Shown one piece after another: positions 8,617-17,547 of a stretch of DNA of 64,000 bases. A model generated the notes under the pieces. That model worked only from the letters and a program-made list of their open reading frames with translations, had not been told where the DNA came from and did no database searches. The stretch's first letter is position 1; each line of letters opens with the position of its first letter. This stretch comes from Blastococcus sp. URHD0036 (lineage in GTDB: Bacteria; Actinomycetota; Actinomycetes; Mycobacteriales; Geodermatophilaceae), in the NCBI RefSeq assembly GCF_000701365.1, contig NZ_JNIK01000011.1:372001-436000 (forward strand), in the 5' to 3' direction. Made by a program: the position numbers and the translations under genes.

Positions 8617-9407
8617 TCGGTGTCCGAGGCGGCCGGGGTCTTGACCAGCTTCGCGGCCACCTCGGGGTCGGTGGGGCCGATCCCGAACGAGGGGCACCAC
8701 TGCGCAAGCCCGCAGGCGCCGCAGGCGGCCTTCTTGGCGTGGCAGACCCGCCGGCCGTGGAAGATCACGCGGTGGCTGAACATCGTCCACTCGCGCTTGG
8801 GGATCAGCTCGGCGATCTCGGCCTCGACCTTGACCGGGTCCTCCTCCGCGGTCCAGCCGAAGCGGCGCACCAGCCGGCCGAAGTGGGTGTCGACGGTCAG
8901 GCCGGGCACGTCGAAGGCGTTGCCGAGGACGACGTTGGCGGTCTTGCGGCCCACCCCGGGGAGGGTGACCAGGTCGCGCATCCGGCCGGGCGCCTCGCCG
9001 TCGAACCGCTCGACCAGCGCCTGCGCCAGCCCGATGGCCGAGTTCGTCTTGGCCCGGAAGAAGCCGGTCGGCTTGAGGATCTCCTCGACCTCGGCGCGGT
9101 CGGCGCCGGCCAGGGCCACGGCGTCGGGGTAGCGCGCGAACAGCCGCGGGGTCACCTTGTTGACCATCTTGTCGGTGGTCTGCGCCGACAGGACGGTGGC
9201 CACCAGCAGCTCGAAGGCGTTGGTGAAGTCCAGCTCGCAGTGCGCGTCGGGATGGATGACGGCGAGCTCCCGGGCCATCCGCCGGGCCCGGCGGGTGCGG
9301 GCGAGCGGGGACTCCTCCGGGTCGAACGGCACACCCCCGCGGGCGGCCGTGCGCCGCGCCGGCGCGGAACGGGGTGGGACGGGGCGCGCGTAGGCCGGCG
9401 TGGACAC
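8613..9407 (-). CDS. nth: Endonuclease III
   Basis: 264 residues from a GTG at 9407. The helix-hairpin-helix [14 protein letters not shown] supplies the catalytic Lys, VDTHFGRL the catalytic Asp, and the C-terminus has the 4Fe-4S loop C-x6-C-x2-C-x5-C ([17 protein letters not shown]). The enzyme removes oxidised pyrimidines and cleaves the AP site (base excision repair). About 30 basic, Pro/Ala-rich residues precede the conserved start ([11 protein letters not shown]). A TACCCT box 7 nt before the GTG supports this start as a leaderless message. First gene of a five-gene operon. Confidence 0.95.
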   Translation of the reverse strand: MSTPAYARPVPPRSAPARRTAARGGVPFDPEESPLARTRRARRMARELAVIHPDAHCELDFTNAFELLVATVLSAQTTDKMVNKVTPRLFARYPDAVALAGADRAEVEEILKPTGFFRAKTNSAIGLAQALVERFDGEAPGRMRDLVTLPGVGRKTANVVLGNAFDVPGLTVDTHFGRLVRRFGWTAEEDPVKVEAEIAELIPKREWTMFSHRVIFHGRRVCHAKKAACGACGLAQWCPSFGIGPTDPEVAAKLVKTPAASDTE

Positions 9408-9414
9408 GCGATCG

Positions 9415-9420
9415 AGGGTA
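9415..9420 (-). promoter_or_regulatory. nth operon -10 box (leaderless)
   Basis: On the minus strand TACCCT (9420 to 9415) ends 7 nt before the GTG at 9407, so transcription should begin at or next to the start codon. Confidence 0.55.
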
Positions 9421-9558
9421 GGCGGCGTCACCGACGGGTTCGTCGTGAGACCATCGCGGGTGGCACCGCCCCGGGCACGGAGGCCCGACACGGGGGTGAC
9501 CGGGAACGCGCAGGCAGGATCCACGCCGCCGTCCCAGCAACCGGAGGAGGAGGTACGG

Positions 9559-9792
9559 GTGGTCGCCCTCGTCGTCATCCTGTTCCCCCCGCTGCTGATC
9601 GCCTTCCTGCTGGTGATGGAGCGCGTGGAGGAGCCGCTGCGCCGGCCGACCAGCCAGCGCGAGGTCGCCGACTTCGTCGACACGGCCTCGGTCGGCGAGG
9701 TCGAGACGCTCACCAACTCCGGTGTCGGGCGGGCCATGGGCCGCTGGCGGCAGCGCCGGCGCGTGAAGCGCGCCACTCCACCACTCGTCTGA
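9559..9792 (+). CDS. Small membrane protein (Rv3675-like)
   Basis: 77 residues from a GTG after a strong GGAGGAGGAGG site at 9543-9553. One membrane helix ([18 protein letters not shown]) is followed by an acidic region and a very basic C-terminus ([15 protein letters not shown]). Single-pass, probably cytoplasmic C-terminus by the positive-inside rule. A small membrane protein also occupies this place between nth and crp in M. tuberculosis. Function unknown. Confidence 0.8.
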   Translation: MVALVVILFPPLLIAFLLVMERVEEPLRRPTSQREVADFVDTASVGEVETLTNSGVGRAMGRWRQRRRVKRATPPLV

Positions 9793-9839
9793 CCGACCCG
9801 TTCCTCCCCCGTCCGGGGTGGGGGCCTCCCCACCGATCG

Positions 9840-9868
9840 GGTGACCACCGGCACAGCTCCCCTAGACT
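9840..9868 (+). promoter_or_regulatory. crp promoter with CRP-like binding site
   Basis: GGTGACCACCGGCACA (9840-9855) matches 7 of the 8 conserved arm positions of TGTGA-N6-TCACA apart from the outer base and one inner base. The -10 TAGACT lies at 9863-9868, so the site covers the -35 region. This is the place for autoregulation of crp. Confidence 0.6.
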
Positions 9869-9956
9869 CGACCCGAGATCGACGACCACCGGCAATCCCG
9901 GCCGTCGCCGATGCGGAACACCGTGTGTGCCGAGGGATCGGTCGAGAGGACGCGTA

Positions 9957-10631
9957 GTGGACGAGGTGCTGGCCCAGTCCGGGCTCTTCCAGGGCCTGTC
10001 GGAGGAGGCCGTCACCCCGGTCATCAGCCGGCTGGAGACGATCACGCTGCCGCGTGGCCGGGTCGTCTTCAACGAGGGCGAGCCCGGTGACAGCCTGTAC
10101 ATCGTCATGACGGGCAAGATCAAGCTGTCCCGCCGGTCGCCCGACGGCCGGGAGAACGTGCTCGCCGTCATGGGTCCGTCGGACCAGTTCGGCGAGCTGT
10201 CGGTCTTCGACCCGGGCCCGCGGACGGCGACGGCCACGGCCGTCACCGACGTGAAGCTGGCCCGGATGCCCCAGGCCGTGCTGCGCCCGTGGATCGAGAG
10301 CCACCCGGAGATCGGCGAGAAGCTGCTCCAGGTGCTGGCCCGCCGGCTGCGCCGCACCAACGACTCCGTCGCGGACCTGATCTTCACCGACGTCCCCGGC
10401 CGCGTGGCCAAGGCACTGCTGCAGATGGCCGACCGGTTCGGCAGCCGCGAGAGCGACGGCCTCCGGGTCAAGCACGACCTCACGCAGGAGGAGCTGGCCC
10501 AGCTGGTCGGCGCCTCCCGCGAGACCGTGAACAAGGCCCTGGCCGACTTCGTGCACCGCGGCTGGATCCAGCTGCAGGGCAAGTCGGTCGTCGTCCTCGA
10601 CGAGGACCGCCTGCGCCGCCGCGCGCGGTAG
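9957..10631 (+). CDS. crp: CRP/FNR-family cAMP receptor protein
   Basis: 224 residues, the same length as M. tuberculosis CRP (Rv3676). GTG start after GAGAGGA. Residues 1-115 form the cyclic-nucleotide-binding beta roll, with the phosphate-binding cassette around [17 protein letters not shown] long dimerisation helix follows ([14 protein letters not shown]). The winged helix has the recognition segment [21 protein letters not shown] global regulator of carbon and respiratory genes. A candidate CRP site overlaps its own promoter and another sits at acs. The position between the small membrane protein and the Nudix gene is conserved. Confidence 0.96.
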   Translation: MDEVLAQSGLFQGLSEEAVTPVISRLETITLPRGRVVFNEGEPGDSLYIVMTGKIKLSRRSPDGRENVLAVMGPSDQFGELSVFDPGPRTATATAVTDVKLARMPQAVLRPWIESHPEIGEKLLQVLARRLRRTNDSVADLIFTDVPGRVAKALLQMADRFGSRESDGLRVKHDLTQEELAQLVGASRETVNKALADFVHRGWIQLQGKSVVVLDEDRLRRRAR

Positions 10632-10651
10632 AGCAGTCTCTTCTCGGCGGA

Positions 10652-10683
10652 CCGATCGCGGGGCCCGGAGGGTTCCCGATCGG
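10652..10683. terminator. Imperfect hairpin between crp and the convergent Nudix gene
   Basis: CCGATCG (10652-10658) pairs with CGATCGG (10677-10683), extended by GG/CC after a one-base bulge. A second small palindrome, GTGATCC-N3-GGATCAC (10733-10749), covers the Nudix stop. Either could end transcription in this 114-bp convergent gap. Confidence 0.4.
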
Positions 10684-10745
10684 GACGCCGCGTGGGGCTC
10701 AGCGCAGGTCGGGGACGGCTCCTGGCCGCCGTGTGATCCGGAGGA

Positions 10746-11567
10746 TCACGAAGGAAGCGGCATGGCCAATCGCAGGCGGGTGCCGTCGGGGAGCACGGCC
10801 CAGCGGGCTTCGGCGTCCTTCTCGAACCGCGGCGTGATCGGGTGGATCGGCTCGGGCGGCGTGTGCGCGAGCACGTCGGCCACGTCGGTGTAGCGGCCGA
10901 GCTGCCCCAGCGTGTGCAGGGTGGGCGGCAGCATCGGCCGCAGTCCCGACGACGCCTCGGCCAGCGCGGCGGCCGGTGTCATCCAGCCGGCCTGGTCGGC
11001 CTCGCCGGAGACGTGCCGTGCCTCCTGCCCGACCGGGACGGCGGCCACGAAGAACCTCGTGTCGTAGCGACGCGGCTCGGACTCCGGTGCGATCCAGTGC
11101 GCGTAGGGGCGCAGCAGGTCCGAGCGCAGCTCCAGCCCGCGGGCGGTGAGCATCTCGGCGAGGGAGAGGTCGCGGCGCAGCAGGGCCTGCCGGGCCTCCT
11201 CCCAGTCGTCCCCGGTGACGTCCGGGACGACGGCGTCCGTGCCCGCCGGCCCGGCCAGGAGGACGCCGGACTCCTCGAAGGTCTCCCGGACGGCGGCGCA
11301 GACCAGTTCCCGCGCCACCCGCTCGTCGCAGCCGAAGGCGGCTCCCCACTCGGCCGGTGACGGACCGGCCCAGGCGACCGCGGTGTCGCCGTCGCGGGGG
11401 TCGACGCCGCCGCCGGGATAGGCGGTCATCCCCCCGGCGAAGGGCATCCCCCTGGTGCGGCGGAGGAGGTAGACCTCGAGGCCGGCGGCGCCGTCGCGCA
11501 CGAGGAGGACCGTGGCGGCCGCCTTCGGCGTCGCGGGCGGCAGGTCCTCCCCCGCCCCCCCGGTCAC
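10746..11567 (-). CDS. Nudix hydrolase with split Nudix box (NUDT19-like)
   Basis: 273 residues from a GTG overlapping the ridA stop (GTGA). The N-terminal Nudix strand ([21 protein letters not shown]) leads into PGGGVDPRD. About 30 residues then intervene before [12 protein letters not shown], so the box is interrupted by an insertion, as known for NUDT19-type enzymes that act on CoA derivatives. The substrate is not deducible. In M. tuberculosis this place holds a metallo-beta-lactamase-fold hydrolase (Rv3677c), which is absent here. Confidence 0.85.
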   Translation of the reverse strand: MTGGAGEDLPPATPKAAATVLLVRDGAAGLEVYLLRRTRGMPFAGGMTAYPGGGVDPRDGDTAVAWAGPSPAEWGAAFGCDERVARELVCAAVRETFEESGVLLAGPAGTDAVVPDVTGDDWEEARQALLRRDLSLAEMLTARGLELRSDLLRPYAHWIAPESEPRRYDTRFFVAAVPVGQEARHVSGEADQAGWMTPAAALAEASSGLRPMLPPTLHTLGQLGRYTDVADVLAHTPPEPIHPITPRFEKDAEARWAVLPDGTRLRLAMPLPS

Positions 11568-12037
11568 CGCAGTTCGACCATCAGCTCGACCTCGACCGGT
11601 GCCCCGAGGGGCAGCTCGGCGACGCCGACGGCGCTGCGGGCGTGCTGCCCGGCCGGCCCGAACACCTTGCCGAGCAGCTCGCTGGCGCCGTTCACGACCC
11701 GCGGCTGGCCGGTGAACCCCTCGGCGCTGGCCACGTAGCCCACGATCCGCACGATCCGCGCGATCGAGTCCAGGCCGACGAGGTCGTCGATGGCGGCCAG
11801 CGCGTTGAGGGCGCACACCTTGGCGTCGTGCGCGGCGTCCTCGACGTCGACCGACCCGCCGACCTTGCCGGTGCGCCGCAGTCCGCCGTCGACGAACGGC
11901 AGCTGGCCGGAGGTGAACACCAGCTGGCCGGTGCGGACGGCCGGCACGTAGGAGGCGACGGGCGCGGCGACCGGCGGCAGCCGGATGCCCAGCTCCGCCA
12001 GGCGTGCGGTCCAGCTCTGGGTCGCGGGTGCGGTCAC
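11564..12037 (-). CDS. RidA family (YjgF/YER057c/UK114) protein
   Basis: 157 residues, GTG start. The RidA fold is recognisable by [27 protein letters not shown] and [21 protein letters not shown], which keep the substrate-binding Arg and the Glu. RidA enzymes hydrolyse reactive enamine/imine intermediates released by PLP enzymes. This subgroup is longer than classical RidA. It starts 7 nt after the DUF4177 stop and overlaps the Nudix gene, forming a three-gene minus-strand unit. The counterpart is Rv3678c. Confidence 0.9.
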   Translation of the reverse strand: MTAPATQSWTARLAELGIRLPPVAAPVASYVPAVRTGQLVFTSGQLPFVDGGLRRTGKVGGSVDVEDAAHDAKVCALNALAAIDDLVGLDSIARIVRIVGYVASAEGFTGQPRVVNGASELLGKVFGPAGQHARSAVGVAELPLGAPVEVELMVELR

Positions 12038-12044
12038 GGCGGCG

Positions 12045-12218
12045 TCAGCTCGCCGGGCGCTTGAGGTACGCGACGAGCTGTTCGGCGCCGCCGGGCCCGG
12101 GGAGCACGGTGACCAGCTCCCAGCCGTCGACCCCCCAGGAGTCGAGGATCGCCTTGGTGTTGTGGATCAGCAGGGGGATCGTGGCGTACTCCCACCGCTG
12201 CCGGGCCGCTTCGCTCAT
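12045..12218 (-). CDS. DUF4177 small protein
   Basis: 57 residues, beginning MSEAARQRWEYATIPLL and containing the DUF4177-type pattern WEY-x6-I...LDSWGVDGWELVTVLPG...AYLKRP. The compact alpha/beta protein has unknown function. A homologue of this size lies between ridA and the ArsA genes in mycobacteria (Rv3678A). The ATG at 12218 has TAGCGT 8 nt upstream, so the ridA-Nudix unit probably starts here as a leaderless transcript, divergent from the equally leaderless arsA gene. Confidence 0.85.
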   Translation of the reverse strand: MSEAARQRWEYATIPLLIHNTKAILDSWGVDGWELVTVLPGPGGAEQLVAYLKRPAS

Positions 12219-12226
12219 GGGGAGCG

Positions 12227-12232
12227 ACGCTA
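12227..12232 (-). promoter_or_regulatory. DUF4177-ridA -10 box (leaderless)
   Basis: Minus-strand TAGCGT (12232 to 12227) ends 8 nt before the ATG at 12218. Confidence 0.5.
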
Positions 12233-12285
12233 GCGCAGGCCCGGACGGCCGACCGCCTGCACGGGCCGGGACGGCGTCCTGCTCC

Positions 12286-12291
12286 TACGCT
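12286..12291 (+). promoter_or_regulatory. arsA/bagA -10 box (leaderless)
   Basis: TACGCT ends 7 nt before the GTG at 12299, with no ribosome binding site between. It faces the DUF4177 promoter across about 55 bp. Confidence 0.55.
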
Positions 12292-12298
12292 GGCGACG

Positions 12299-13291
12299 GT
12301 GAGCACCCTTCCCTCCCCCGTGCGCTGCCACGTGGTGTCCGGCAAGGGCGGGACCGGGAAGACGACCGTGGCCGCCGCGCTGGCCCTGGCGCTGGCCGCC
12401 GACGGCGGTCACGTGCTGCTGATCGAGACCGAGGGCCGGCAGGGCATCGCCCAGCTGTTCGACACCCCGCCCCTGCCCTACGAGGAGCGCCGGGTGGCCG
12501 TGGCCCGGGGCGGCGGCGAGGTCAAGGCGCTGGCGATCGACGTCGAGGAGGCCCTGCTCGAGTACCTCGAGCTGTTCTACAACCTCCGGCGGGCCGGCCG
12601 GGCGCTGCGCAAGATGGGCGCGATCGACTTCGCGACGACCATCGCGCCGGGCCTGCGCGACGTGCTGCTCACCGGGAAGATCAAGGAGGCCGTGACCCGC
12701 CGTAAGGAGGGGCACCTGGTCTACGACGCCGTCGTCGTCGACGCCCCGCCCACCGGCCGGATCACCCGGTTCCTCGGCGTCACCGGCGAGATGGCCGGGC
12801 TGGCCCGTTCCGGGCCGATCAAGACGCAGAGCGACGGCGTCATGGCCGTGCTGAAGTCCCCGCAGACCGCCGTACACCTGGTGACGCTGCTCGAGGACAT
12901 GCCCGTGCAGGAGACCGCGGACGCGATCACCGACCTCAGCGCGGCGGGACTGCCGGTCGGCTCGGTGGTCGTGAACATGGCCACCGAGCCCGTGCTCCCC
13001 GCCGCGGACCTCGCCGCCGCCGCGGCCGGCCGCCTCACCGGAGCCGACCTCGCCCCGGCGCTGGCCGCCGCGCACCTGCCCGACGGCGCCACCCTGGCCG
13101 ACGCCCTGGCCGCCGAGGCCGTGGAGCACGCCCGCCGGTGGGCCGCCCAGGACGCGCTGCGCAGTCAGGTCGCGGAGATGGGGCGCCCGACCGTGGAGCT
13201 GCCGATGCTGACCGGGCCGATCGACCTGTCGTGCTTGTACGAGCTGGCCGACCGGCTCGAGGAGCACCTGACGGCCGGGGTGGCGGCGTGA
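12299..13291 (+). CDS. ArsA-family ATPase, BagA-like
   Basis: 330 residues, GTG start. The deviant Walker [10 protein letters not shown] (residues about 16-24) begins an ArsA/GET3-type P-loop ATPase; [15 protein letters not shown] is the switch II-like region. The pair with the next gene matches Rv3679-Rv3680 of M. tuberculosis (BagA-BagB), which form a complex that protects against glycerol and nitric-oxide toxicity, not an arsenite pump. No arsB or arsR is nearby. The stop overlaps the partner start by GTGA, as expected for a heteromeric ATPase. Confidence 0.9.
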   Translation: MSTLPSPVRCHVVSGKGGTGKTTVAAALALALAADGGHVLLIETEGRQGIAQLFDTPPLPYEERRVAVARGGGEVKALAIDVEEALLEYLELFYNLRRAGRALRKMGAIDFATTIAPGLRDVLLTGKIKEAVTRRKEGHLVYDAVVVDAPPTGRITRFLGVTGEMAGLARSGPIKTQSDGVMAVLKSPQTAVHLVTLLEDMPVQETADAITDLSAAGLPVGSVVVNMATEPVLPAADLAAAAAGRLTGADLAPALAAAHLPDGATLADALAAEAVEHARRWAAQDALRSQVAEMGRPTVELPMLTGPIDLSCLYELADRLEEHLTAGVAA

Positions 13292-14490
13292 CCGGGCCGC
13301 TCCGTTCGGCGCTGCCGCTGGACCTCGCCGGGCTGATCGAGGACCGGGAGACCCGGATCCTCGTCTGCTGCGGCGCCGGCGGTGTGGGCAAGACGACGAC
13401 GTCGGCGGCGCTCGCGCTGGCCGCCGCGGAGGCCGGCCGCACCGTCGTCGTCCTCACCATCGACCCGGCGCGGCGGCTGGCCCAGTCCCTCGGTCTGGAG
13501 GAGCTGGACAACGAGCCGCGGGAGGTCGAGGTCCCGGGGGCCGACGGCGAGCTCCACGCGATGATGCTGGACATGAAGCGGACGTTCGACGACGTCGTCG
13601 CCGCGCACTCGACGCCCGAGCGGGCCGAGCAGATCCTGGCCAACCCCTTCTACCAGTCACTGTCGTCGTCCTTCGCCGGGACGCAGGAGTACATGGCGAT
13701 GGAGAAGCTCGGCCAGCTGCGGGCCACCGACCGGTGGGACCTCATCGTCGTCGACACCCCGCCGTCGCGGTCGGCGCTGGACTTCCTCGACGCCCCCAAC
13801 CGGATGGGCCGCTTCCTCGACGGCACGATGATCCGGCTGCTCACCGCCCCAGCGCGGGCCGGCGGCCGGGCGGGGATCCGGATCGTCGGCGCGGGCTTCA
13901 TGGTGTTCAGCCGGATCATCAGCAAGATCCTCGGCGGGCAGCTGCTGCGCGACATCTCCGCGTTCGTCTCGGCGCTGGACACGATGTTCGGGGGCTTCCG
14001 CGAGCGCGCCACCGCCACCTACGAGCTGCTGCGCCGGCCGGGCACGTACTTCGTCGTCGTCGCCACCCCGGAGCCCGACGCGCTGCGGGAGGCCTCCTAC
14101 TTCGTCGACCGGCTGTCGGCCGAGGGCATGCCGCTGGCCGGGCTCGTGCTCAACCGCACCCACCCGCCGGCGAGCACGGTGCTGAGCGCGACCCGTGCCG
14201 AGGCCGCGGCCGAGGAGGTCGCCGAGGCCGGTGGCGACGGCGCGGAGCTGGCCGCCGGGGCGCTACGGGTGCACGCCGAGCGGATGCAGCTGGCGACCCG
14301 CGAGCAGCGGCTGGCCGACCGGTTCACCAGCGCCCACCCGGAGGTGGCCGTCCGGGCCGTCCCCGCGGCCGCCGGGGACGTGCACGACCTCGACGGGCTG
14401 CGGGTCATGGCCGAGGAGCTGACCGGCCCCGACGGCGACACGCCGACCGGGGTGCCGCGGACCCGGGTGCTGCCAGCGCGCCGCGCCTGA
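13288..14490 (+). CDS. ArsA-family ATPase, BagB-like
   Basis: 400 residues from the overlapping GTG at 13288. Walker A is [12 protein letters not shown], the switch region is [20 protein letters not shown], and a hydrophobic segment [20 protein letters not shown] could contact membrane or a tail-anchor-like client. It forms a translationally coupled pair with the preceding ATPase. In M. tuberculosis whiB4 follows this gene on the opposite strand; here only 41 bp separate it from the penicillin-binding protein. Confidence 0.9.
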   Translation: MTGPLRSALPLDLAGLIEDRETRILVCCGAGGVGKTTTSAALALAAAEAGRTVVVLTIDPARRLAQSLGLEELDNEPREVEVPGADGELHAMMLDMKRTFDDVVAAHSTPERAEQILANPFYQSLSSSFAGTQEYMAMEKLGQLRATDRWDLIVVDTPPSRSALDFLDAPNRMGRFLDGTMIRLLTAPARAGGRAGIRIVGAGFMVFSRIISKILGGQLLRDISAFVSALDTMFGGFRERATATYELLRRPGTYFVVVATPEPDALREASYFVDRLSAEGMPLAGLVLNRTHPPASTVLSATRAEAAAEEVAEAGGDGAELAAGALRVHAERMQLATREQRLADRFTSAHPEVAVRAVPAAAGDVHDLDGLRVMAEELTGPDGDTPTGVPRTRVLPARRA

Positions 14491-14517
14491 ACCGGCCGCC
14501 GGGGCGGCGCGGCACCG

Positions 14518-14523
14518 TACATT
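14518..14523 (+). promoter_or_regulatory. ponA2 -10 box (leaderless)
   Basis: TACATT ends 8 nt before the ATG at 14532. There is no Shine-Dalgarno sequence in the 41-bp gap. Confidence 0.5.
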
Positions 14524-14531
14524 CGTCGGCG

Positions 14532-17009
14532 ATGTCGACTACAGCTGCCCCCTCCCGCTCCGCCACCCTGGCGAAGCTCGCGGGGACCATCGTCCTGGCC
14601 GGCGCCCTGGTCGCCGGCGTGATGCTGCCCTTCGTGGGCGGCACCGGCCTGGTGGCGCGGAACTCCGCGTCCCTGCTGGACGCCCTCCCCGTGGAGCTCA
14701 CCGACGCCACGCCCGCGGGCAACAGCCGGGTGCTGGCCGCCGACGGCTCCCTCATCACGATGTTCTACGACAACAACCGCACCGTGGTGACCGGGGACCA
14801 GATCGCGCCGGTCATGAAGGACGCACTGGTCGCCATCGAGGACTCGCGCTTCTACCGGCACAACGGCCTCGACGTGCAGGGCACCCTGCGCGCGCTGGTC
14901 ACGAACGTCGCCGCCGGTGAGGTCGAAGAGGGTGGCTCGACGATCACCCAGCAGCTGGTCAAGCAGACGCTGATCGAGACCGCCGACAGCACGGAGGAGA
15001 TCGAGGCGGCCCGCGAGCAGGACGGCGCGGCCGGTGTGTCGCGCAAGCTCCGCGAGGCGCGGCTGGCGCTGGCTCTCGAGGAGACCTACAGCAAGGACGA
15101 GATCCTCACCCGCTACCTGAACATCGTGTACTTCGGGGAGGGCGCCTACGGCATCCAGGCCGCCGCCCAGAGGTACTTCAGCGTCAACGCGATCGACCTG
15201 ACGCTGCCCCAGGCCGCGATGCTGGCCGGACTGGTGCAGAGCCCCACGAACGACGACCCGGTCAACCACCCCGAGGCCGCGGTGGAGCGCCGGGACGAGG
15301 TCCTCAGCCGGATGCTCGACCAGGAGTACATCGAGCAGGCCGACCACGACGCGATCGTCGGCACCCCGGTGGAGGTGGTGCAGGGCCAGTCCCCGCCCAA
15401 CAACTGCGTCGACGCCGCGATCGGCGGCTTCTTCTGCGCCTACCTCGAGCAGTACCTGAGCGGCACGCTGGGGCTCACCGACCAGCAGATCCGCAGCGGT
15501 GGGCTGACCATCCAGACGACCCTGCGGCCGGACATGCAGGCCGCCGGCGACCAGGCGGTGCTCAACACCCTGCCGATGGGCGACCCGCTGGCCGCGATGT
15601 ACACCAACGTCGAGCCCGGCACCGGGCACGTCCTCGCGATGAGCGTGAACCGCGTGTTCGGCTGCGACGCCAACCGGCCCGAGTGCGAGTCGGTCGTGCT
15701 GAACACCGCCGCCAGCCAGGGCGCCGGATCGACGTACAAGGTCTTCACCGCCGCCGCCGCCCTGGAGCGCGGGTTCTCGCAGTTCTTCACGCAGACGACC
15801 GGCGACCCCTACGTCTCCCGGGTGTACCGCGGACCGTGCGAGGGCCGGAACACCAACGGGATGTACTGCGTGCGCAACGCGGGCAACTACCCGGCGACGC
15901 TGGACATGGAGCAGGCGCTCTACATGTCCTCCAACACCTACTTCCTCGCGCTCGAGGACGCGCTGGGCAACGTCGAGGGCCCGGTCCGGATGGCCGAGCG
16001 GATGGGCATGCACTTCACCACGACGTCGGGTGACGACATCATCGCGGAGAACCGCGGGTCGTTCACCCTCGGCGCCGAGGCCACCAGCCCGCTGGACCTG
16101 GCGTCGGCGTACTCCACCCTCGCCGCGAACGGCACCCGGTGCGACCCCACCCCGGTCACCGCCATCCTCGACCGCAACGGGGACCCGCTGCTCGGTGACG
16201 ACGGCGAGCCGGTGGTCAAGGGCGACACCTGCGCCGCCCAGGCCATCCCGCCGGGCGTGGCCACCACGCTCAACCAGATGCTGCGCCGGGACGTCGAGCC
16301 CGGGAACCCGGGTCAGACCGCCTCCCGCGCGTTCATCCCCGGGCACCAGATCGCCGGCAAGACCGGCACCTCGCAGAGCAACTTCTCGGTGGCGTTCGTC
16401 GGCTACACGCCCCAGTACACGGCGAGCGTCATGGTGCTCAACCCGAAGCAGAACCAGAACGTCGGCGGGTTCGGTGGCGGCAAGGGCGCCACGATCTGGC
16501 ACGACGCGATGGCGCCCATCCTCACCGGCCAGCAGATGGTCCCCTTCCCGCCGGCGGACCCGGTGGTGCAGAACGGCAACACGCGTGCGGTGCCGGGCTG
16601 CTCGACGGTGAGCGGCTGCCAGCAGGCCATGAGCGCGGCCGGGCTGCGGTTCGAGACGGCGTCGGTCGACAGCAACCGGCCCGAGGGCACCGTCGTCGGC
16701 ACCAACCCGCCGGCCGGCGGCCGTGCGATCCAGGACCAGGTCGTGACCATCCAGGTCAGCAACGGCTCGGACTACGTCGCGCCCGCCCCGGAACCCGCAC
16801 CCGCGCCGCAGACCGCCCCGCCGGCGTCACCGTCGCCGCCTGGACCGGGCGGTGGCGGCAACGGCAACGGCGGCGGGGGGAACGGCGGCGGCGGCGGTCC
16901 CGGCCCCGGTCCAGCACCGGGCACCACCGCGCCCGGTGCCACCGCGCCCGGTGCCACCGCGCCCGGCGCCACCGACCCCGGCACCGTCCCACCCACCCCC
17001 GGCGGCTGA
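14532..17009 (+). CDS. ponA2: Class A penicillin-binding protein with PASTA domain (PonA2 type)
   Basis: 825 residues. A short cytoplasmic tail and one membrane helix (about 15-38) precede a GT51 glycosyltransferase domain (EDSRFYRHNGLD, GGSTITQQLVKQ, YLNIVYFGEGAYGIQAAA). The transpeptidase has active-site STYK, SSN and KTGTSQ motifs. One PASTA domain follows (near residues 685-760; TASVDSNRPEGTVVGTNPP). The C-terminus is a low-complexity Pro/Gly tail with three identical ATAPG units. It polymerises and cross-links peptidoglycan outside the membrane. M. tuberculosis PonA2 (Rv3682) is in the same place and also ends in a PASTA domain. The TGA stop forms one end of a palindrome shared with the convergent YqeY gene. 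Confidence 0.95.
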   Translation: MSTTAAPSRSATLAKLAGTIVLAGALVAGVMLPFVGGTGLVARNSASLLDALPVELTDATPAGNSRVLAADGSLITMFYDNNRTVVTGDQIAPVMKDALVAIEDSRFYRHNGLDVQGTLRALVTNVAAGEVEEGGSTITQQLVKQTLIETADSTEEIEAAREQDGAAGVSRKLREARLALALEETYSKDEILTRYLNIVYFGEGAYGIQAAAQRYFSVNAIDLTLPQAAMLAGLVQSPTNDDPVNHPEAAVERRDEVLSRMLDQEYIEQADHDAIVGTPVEVVQGQSPPNNCVDAAIGGFFCAYLEQYLSGTLGLTDQQIRSGGLTIQTTLRPDMQAAGDQAVLNTLPMGDPLAAMYTNVEPGTGHVLAMSVNRVFGCDANRPECESVVLNTAASQGAGSTYKVFTAAAALERGFSQFFTQTTGDPYVSRVYRGPCEGRNTNGMYCVRNAGNYPATLDMEQALYMSSNTYFLALEDALGNVEGPVRMAERMGMHFTTTSGDDIIAENRGSFTLGAEATSPLDLASAYSTLAANGTRCDPTPVTAILDRNGDPLLGDDGEPVVKGDTCAAQAIPPGVATTLNQMLRRDVEPGNPGQTASRAFIPGHQIAGKTGTSQSNFSVAFVGYTPQYTASVMVLNPKQNQNVGGFGGGKGATIWHDAMAPILTGQQMVPFPPADPVVQNGNTRAVPGCSTVSGCQQAMSAAGLRFETASVDSNRPEGTVVGTNPPAGGRAIQDQVVTIQVSNGSDYVAPAPEPAPAPQTAPPASPSPPGPGGGGNGNGGGGNGGGGGPGPGPAPGTTAPGATAPGATAPGATDPGTVPPTPGG
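16926..16970 (+). repeat. Three 15-bp tandem repeats in the ponA2 tail
   Basis: Three copies of ACCGCGCCCGGTGCC (the third with one change) at 16926, 16941 and 16956 encode the TAPGA repeats of the Pro-rich tail. Slippage could vary the tail length. Confidence 0.85.
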
Positions 17010-17022
17010 GCCGGCCGGCTCA
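17007..17022. terminator. Perfect 16-bp palindrome joining two stop codons
   Basis: TGAGCCGGCCGGCTCA is its own reverse complement. Its first three bases are the ponA2 stop and its last three, on the other strand, the YqeY stop. A short candidate for a bidirectional terminator. Confidence 0.5.
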
Positions 17023-17472
17023 ACCGAGCTGGCGGCGGACCTCCGCGGCCACGCGTGAGCCCTCGGCCCGGCCGGCGACGGCGGCCGTCGCGGCGCCCAT
17101 GACCCGGCCCATGTCCTTCATCCCGGAGGCACCGGTCGAGGTGACGACGTCCGCGACGATCGCCGCCAGGTCGGCGTCCTCCAGCTGCGCGGGCAGGTAG
17201 TCGGCCAGCACGCCCTCCTCGGCCCGCTCCCGCTCCGCCTGCTGGGTGCGCCCGGCGCCGCCGAAGGCCTCGGCCGCCTCCCGCCGCTTCTTCGCCTCGC
17301 GGCGGAGCACGGCCTGCACCTCGTCGTCGGAGAGCTCCCGGGCCTCCTTGCCGGAGACCTCCTCGGCGCTGATGGCGGCGAGCACCATCCGCAGCGTGGC
17401 CGTGCGCAGCTCGTCGCGGGCCTTCATGGCGGTCGTCAGGTCGGCACGGAGGCGGGGCTTCAGGTCGGACAC
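17020..17472 (-). CDS. GatB/YqeY domain protein
   Basis: 150 residues from a GTG. All-helical YqeY fold seen in KARDELRTATLRMVLAAI, RREAKKRREAAEAF and DMGRVMGAATAAVAGRAEGSRVAAEVRRQL, the tRNA-binding tail shared with GatB. Stand-alone YqeY proteins are common, have unknown roles and lack amidotransferase activity. Divergent from the metallophosphoesterase gene. Confidence 0.9.
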   Translation of the reverse strand: MSDLKPRLRADLTTAMKARDELRTATLRMVLAAISAEEVSGKEARELSDDEVQAVLRREAKKRREAAEAFGGAGRTQQAERERAEEGVLADYLPAQLEDADLAAIVADVVTSTGASGMKDMGRVMGAATAAVAGRAEGSRVAAEVRRQLG

Positions 17473-17533
17473 GTGTCCAGCGTGACACGGCCCGCCCCGG
17501 CTCCGCGCACTCCGCCCGGGTCCGGCGGGCCCG

Positions 17534-17539
17534 TACCCT
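17534..17539 (+). promoter_or_regulatory. Metallophosphoesterase -10 box (leaderless)
   Basis: TACCCT ends 8 nt before the ATG at 17548, which supports that start over the in-frame GTG at 17473 abutting the YqeY start. Confidence 0.55.
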
Positions 17540-17547
17540 GGCTGGAC

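Noticed and set aside
12299-14490. Arsenite resistance operon
   Set aside because: The two ArsA-type ATPases lack arsB, arsR and arsC and match the BagAB pair in conserved order.
17473-17547. Earlier GTG start for the metallophosphoesterase
   Set aside because: It would begin one base from the divergent YqeY start and remove the promoter; the ATG at 17548 has a well-placed -10 box and directly begins the membrane anchor.
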